64,000 nucleotides of DNA, taken from Chimonanthus salicifolius. Its lineage: Eukaryota > Streptophyta > Magnoliopsida > Laurales > Calycanthaceae. Shown piece by piece: positions 60,112-64,000 of the stretch. Location of the stretch: the NCBI GenBank assembly GCA_013350335.1, contig CM023540.1, positions 60,903,195 through 60,967,194 on the forward strand, read 5' to 3'. A program made the position numbers and the translations under genes. Positions within the stretch are counted from its first letter, which is position 1. The number at the start of each line of letters is the position of its first letter. The notes under the pieces were generated by a model. It searched no databases, had not been told where the DNA came from, and saw nothing but the letters and a program-made list of their open reading frames with translations.

Positions 60112-60530
60112 CCTTGATGATGGTTCTTCCATCAAGAGGGATGATTCATGATTGTTTATATCTGGACGAGGTTTTGCCGTCCAGGGGGATGATTTGTGAT
60201 TGTTTATATCTGGACGAGGTTTTGCCGTCCAGGGGGATGATTTGTGATTGTTTATATTTGGACGAGGTTTTGTCGTCCAGGGGGATGATTTGTGATTGTT
60301 TATATCTGGACGAGGTTTTGCCGTCCAAGGGGATGATTTGTGATTGTTTTATATCTTGATGAGGTTTTGCTGTCAAGGGGGATGATTTGTGATTGTTTCT
60401 ATCTTGACGAGGTTTTTCCATCAAGGGGGATGATTTGTGATTGTTTATATCTGGACGATGTTTTGCCGTCCAGGGGGATGATTTGTGATTGTTTATATCT
60501 TGACGTGGTTTTGCCATCAAGGGGGATATG
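60112..60530. repeat. 48-bp tandem hairpin array, 9 units
   Basis: Sense-strand equivalent of the S2 array. Five units have arms TGGACG/CGTCCA (or one-base variants), others TTGACG or TTGATG with matching partners. Unit starts at 60161, 60209, 60257, 60305, 60354, 60402, 60450 and 60498 give the 48-bp period. Confidence 0.95.
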
Positions 60531-61176
60531 ACAGCATGATGGTATGGATGATGGGTGGGATTCATAACACAGACACCCATGGCATAGCATTCATTTTATG
60601 GTTTTTCGTTATAATATTATCTATATGCTTTGTTATCACTAATCCATGTGTTAGCCCTACTCGGAGTCCTACTAGGCGCGTTGTCTAACGCCCTACTTCT
60701 ACCCTAGCTGATGACACAGGAGATGGTGCAGCAGAAGGGCGCGACGGAAGCCAAGCTTAGGAGCTTGGGGTGGCGGCTACGTAATTTATTTAAATTTGTT
60801 TTGGAAATGTATTTGAGTAGCCTAGCTTGTCGGAAATGTAATAATTTAGATTGCTTGCTATATTTTGGTTTTTATTTTTGGACGTTGAGACATTGTGATA
60901 TTTTGGTAATATTATGAATATTATCTTCCTTGCTATCTAAAAATTGGTAGGACAGTCTTTATTGTAATTTTCCGCACTCAGTGTAATATTCCTTGAACTT
61001 ACGTCTACGTGTGAACCGTTCTTCGTGAACTTCGATCCACGCACACGTAGGGTTGGCCAGTTAAGGGCCGGGCTTTAGAAGTTCGGACTTAACTCGCGTC
61101 GTGACATCCGCGCCCTTTGTCACGTTTAAAAAAAAAATAGACTCTGATTTTTCGGTGAAAAGGGGCAAGCGTTACA

Positions 61177-61181
61177 GGAGC
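61177..61181. repeat. Target-site duplication GGAGC (right) of S3
   Basis: Pairs with GAAGT at 56566-56570. Confidence 0.75.
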
Positions 61182-61787
61182 ACCAGACACAAGCGTTCAT
61201 ATCTTTGGTGCTGGGCACCATGATTGTGGCTGAGTATCATTAGGAGTTTCGTTGTCTATCATCTTATGCTTTATACATGGTGGACACAGAATATTGGATG
61301 GCTCGTAAATTTGAGTGAGGCCTTCGACAAAGCATCAGAGTCAAAGTGACTATCTTCACGTCACCTACGTTGGCGGAAGTGGCAGTCGAGCTACCATAGC
61401 TGAGCAAGAGCTAGCAGAGACAGTTCGATTTGTGGACAACAGCCGAGGCCAAAGCGGGGGAAGTGTTTCTCGCCTAAACATGTGATTCGGACCCAACTTT
61501 GGGAGACCATCACCTTCTACTGGGTCAACTGGAGGCTTTCGTCCCAATCAGCCCTCCACATCACTATCCGTCTCTCAAGTTCCTCGAGGTGTGAGCACCT
61601 GTTTTTAGTGTGGCCAGCAGGGCCATTTCAAGAGGGAGTGTCTGCAGAACAGTAGACCTTCTCACTCCAGGGGTTCATTTCGTCCTCTAGCTCGATCACA
61701 AGCATCCATAGCATATAACCAGACAGGGCGGGCACCTAATCCGACAGGAACTGGACGACTGTATACTTTGGCTCCTCATTGAGAGGC
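61182..61787 (+). pseudogene. gag: T3 gag, part after S3
   Basis: Continues the gag domain (TQAFISLVLGT, then EYH-stop-EF at 61241, where T1 has Gln). The zinc knuckle CF-stop-CGQQGHFKREC (61610-61650) has all four metal ligands but a TAG at its third position. A one-base shift occurs near 61385. It ends before the protease with SLIERQWIT-like linker sequence. Confidence 0.85.
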
Positions 61788-61800
61788 AGTGGATCACTTA

Positions 61801-62255
61801 GTGATTCAAGGTATGGCAGTAGTTGGTAGTTCCTATGCTTTTGCATTATTTGATTTTGGAGCATCCCACTCCTTTGTATCTGCTACTGGCACTCTAGTAC
61901 AACAACTGTCCAATGCACTTGCAATTGTATAGCCCATTGGAGACACATCACTGGGACTGGTATGCACATCGGTAAACACTGAACTTGCTAGGTTCAAATT
62001 TGAGTTCAATTATATAGTACTCGAGATGACAGAGTACGACATTATTTTTTGCATGGATTGGTTGGCTAACTTCTAGGCCAGCACTGACTGCCATCTCCGC
62101 AGGGTAATATTTTGGTCACTTGAGGGAAAGCGATACGTGGTAGATGCCGACAAACAGAGCATCCCTATGACCAGGGGACTACATGAATAATTGAACCACC
62201 TTGTGTTGAACAACATCAGACTCGACAAGGCACCGGTGGCTGAACTACCTGCTGT
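61801..62255 (+). pseudogene. pol: T3 aspartic protease
   Basis: Corresponds to the T1 protease (VIQGMAVVGSSYAFALFDFG). The active site DSGA is DFGA here (Ser to Phe by C to T). Stops include TAG at 61930-61932 and 62074-62076; at the latter T1 has CAG. The rest, EYDIIFCMDWLANF, follows the family. Confidence 0.85.
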
Positions 62256-62965
62256 AATGAAAGACTACGTAGTGGTATTCCCAACAGAACTCCTTGGCTT
62301 ACCACCAAAGAGGTAGATTGATTTTGAGATTAAGCTATATCCTGGCACTGCACCAGTGTCATTGCCGCATTACCAGATGGTCCCAGCTGAGATATCGGAG
62401 CTAAAGAAACAAATTGATGAACTGCTTAGACTAGGATGCATCCGGAACAACACATCATCTTGGGCAGCACCGGTATTATTTGTGAAGAAGAAGGATGATA
62501 TGCTTCGGATGTGCGTAGATTACAGAAAAATGAACCAGCTGACAGTTAGAAACAAGTATCCTCTACCCAGAATTGATGATCTATTCGATCAACTCAGAGG
62601 TTCCAATCATTTCTCCAAGATTGATCTAATGTCATGCTACCATCAAATCCGTGTCAGGGATGAAGACATAGAGAAGACGGCCTTCAGAAATCGGTATGGA
62701 CTATATGAGTATGTGGTCATGCCGTTTGGACTCACCAATGCACCAGCTGTGTTCATGGACTTGATGAGCAGGATCTTTCGTCCTTACTTGGACAAATTTG
62801 TAATTGTTTTCATTGACGACATCCTGATTTATTCTAAAAGTCGGGAGGAGCATGCTGAACATTTACGGATAGTTCTGGACACCCTGAAGAAAAATCAGTT
62901 GTATGCCAAAGCAAGCAAGTGAGAATTCTGACTATCTGAGGTTAACTTCTTAGGGCATGTCATAT
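62256..62965 (+). pseudogene. pol: T3 reverse transcriptase
   Basis: Begins in the PR-RT linker with TAG at 62314-62316. An uninterrupted stretch 62356-62922 (188 codons) has [74 protein letters not shown] and the catalytic [11 protein letters not shown]. It then meets TGA twice within the conserved KCEFWL block (Cys and Trp codons lost, near 62920-62935). The catalytic motifs are intact, but the polyprotein could not be made. Confidence 0.9.
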
Positions 62966-63640
62966 TAGCGGAAGGAATGGCTGTGGACCCAGCTAAAGTG
63001 GCGGCAGTTAGAGACTGGAAAGCTCCAAGGAATGTGAACGAAATCAGCAGCTTTCTGGGATTGGCTGGTTATTATAGGAAGTTTATTATGGACTTCTCCA
63101 AGATTGCATTTCCACTTACTCGGCTCACTTAGAAAGGAGTCAAATTTGAATGGTCTGCTGTATGCAACCGAAGATTCGAAGAATTGAAAGAGAGGCTTAC
63201 GACTCATCCTATTCTGATTTTGCCGGAAAGAGGCAAGGGCTATGAAGTATATTGTGATGCTTCAGGTGAAGGACTTGGGTGTTCTTTTACCCAAAGTCAA
63301 CACATAGTGACTTATGGTTCAAGGAAGTTGAAAATTCATGAATGCACTATCCCACACATGATCTGGAATTAGCTGCAGTGGTCTTCACTCTCAAAAGCTG
63401 GAGACACTATCTTTATGGCGAGAAGTTTGAGGTATTTTCAGATCACAAAAGTTTGAAATATCTATTTGATCAGAATGAACTCAATATGAGACATCGCAGA
63501 TGGATGGAATATTTGCAAGACTATGAGTTTGCGCTTCGATATCATCCTCGTAAGGCAAACAAAGTGGCGGATGCCCTCAATCGCATGTCACACGCAACTA
63601 TGGCCAGTTTGATTATGAAGGAATGGGAAATGCTGAATAC
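62966..63640 (+). pseudogene. pol: T3 RT connection and RNase H
   Basis: The conserved connection has [19 protein letters not shown] and LT-stop-KGVKFEW (TAG 63130-63132, Gln expected). RNase H pieces: YEVYCDASGEGLGC (catalytic Asp block), then a frameshift near 63355 and LKSWRHYLYGEKFEVFSDHK, LNMRHRRWMEYLQDYEF, and RKANKVADALNR, where the usual final Ser is Asn. It removes RNA from the RNA-DNA hybrid in a working element. Confidence 0.85.
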
Positions 63641-64000
63641 CATTCGAGAATTCAATTTGTACATAAAGAATCATGGGAGCATGTATAATAATCTGATCGT
63701 ACGGTCCACATGGTTTCCAAGATTGACCAGGAACAACGGACAGATCCATAAGTGGAAGAGATATGGGCTAAAATGTCTACTGGTGAGGTTGTACCAAACC
63801 AAACTCTCTATTCATCCAGGTAGCACCAAGATATATCATGATCTGAAGAGACACTATTGGTGGCATGGACTTAAAAGAGATGTGGCAGAGTTTGTTGCTC
63901 ACTGCCTGACTTGTCAGCAGGTCAAGACTGAACATTAGAAGCCACTAGGATTACTCAAACCCTTACCAGTGCCAGAGTGGAAATGGGAACATATTTCTAT
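63641..64000 (+). pseudogene. pol: T3 integrase, N-terminal part, cut by window end
   Basis: Linker with LVRLYQTKLSIHPGSTKIYH, then the HHCC zinc-binding region HYWWHGLKRDV...CLTCQQVKTEH. TAG at 63936-63938 stands where T2 has CAG (EHQKP). The following KPLGLLKPLPVPEWKWEHIS leads into the catalytic core outside the window. Confidence 0.9.

Larger units (their letters stand above)
56571..61176 (+). mobile_element. S3: solo LTR inserted in T3 gag
   Basis: TGTAATAGCCCGAAATTTTT to GGGGCAAGCGTTACA, 4606 bp. Same family as S2 by its start, the 48-bp array, the TCCTACTAGGCGCGTTG box and the end region. No internal sequence remains. ORFs inside (57140-57508 and those across 60110-60580) are not supported as genes. 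Confidence 0.95.
52465..64000 (+). mobile_element. T3: Tekay-like Ty3/gypsy element, runs off the window
   Basis: 5' LTR 52465-55642, PBS, leader, gag (split by S3), protease, RT, RNase H and the start of integrase at the window end. The order PR-RT-RH-IN and the gag, PR and RT sequences are closely related to T1. Every coding domain has stops or frameshifts except an uninterrupted RT stretch. The 3' LTR and TSD lie outside. Confidence 0.9.

Noticed and set aside
60112..60580. Repeat-peptide ORFs on both strands of the S3 array
   Set aside because: Same artefact of the 48-bp tandem unit.

Overview
This window is repeat-rich plant nuclear DNA made almost entirely of nested LTR retrotransposons. 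I found no host gene, tRNA, rRNA or CRISPR array. The plant origin rests on Athila-type Ty3/gypsy, chromodomain-bearing (Tekay/Del-like) Ty3/gypsy and Sirevirus-like Ty1/copia elements, primer-binding sites matching plant initiator tRNA-Met, and decay typical of DNA methylation (CpG changes in target-site duplications, CAG to TAG stops). The species cannot be named from this.

Layout, left to right. 1-1240 is the end of a Tekay-like LTR. 1241-2400 and 11765-12213 are two halves of an unassigned sequence split by a non-autonomous copia-type element (2401-11759, target-site duplication TTATG). That element has two 1.76 kb LTRs, a PBS and PPT, a frameshifted gag and a second ORF of 'putative plant transposon protein' type, but no integrase, RT or RNase H. 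From 12214 to about 50785 lies one old minus-strand Athila-like element. Its integrase was split at 17551/46863 by a Tekay-like element, T1 (17552-46862, TSD GTACA).

Nesting inside T1: its 5' LTR holds a solo LTR S1 (25376-44689, both TSD copies decayed from CGGAC). S1 holds element T2 (28660-44405, TSD CTTAT). The 5' LTR of T2 holds a solo LTR S2 (39757-44043, TSD TAGAC/T). Athila > T1 > S1 > T2 > S2 is five levels, and the order gives relative ages. T1 also carries a chimeric junction with another LTR (D, 19171-22387) fused to its truncated RT. A copia remnant (50786-52464) follows Athila. On the plus strand the Tekay-like element T3 (52465 to beyond 64000) follows, its gag split by solo LTR S3 (56571-61176), which belongs to the same family as S2.

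The most unusual signal is inside the Tekay-like LTRs. They are built from many stem-loop modules: about 47 two-armed copies of GGGTTCGGCCAT / ATGGCCGAACCC, 48-bp arrays of CTTGACG / CGTCAAG hairpins, and several others. Some show paired (compensatory) base changes between copies and families, so pairing itself may have been maintained. T2 carries an intact 131-residue ORF with three CCHC zinc knuckles in the gag position. Functions of these modules are inference; the sequences, pairings and nesting are read directly.
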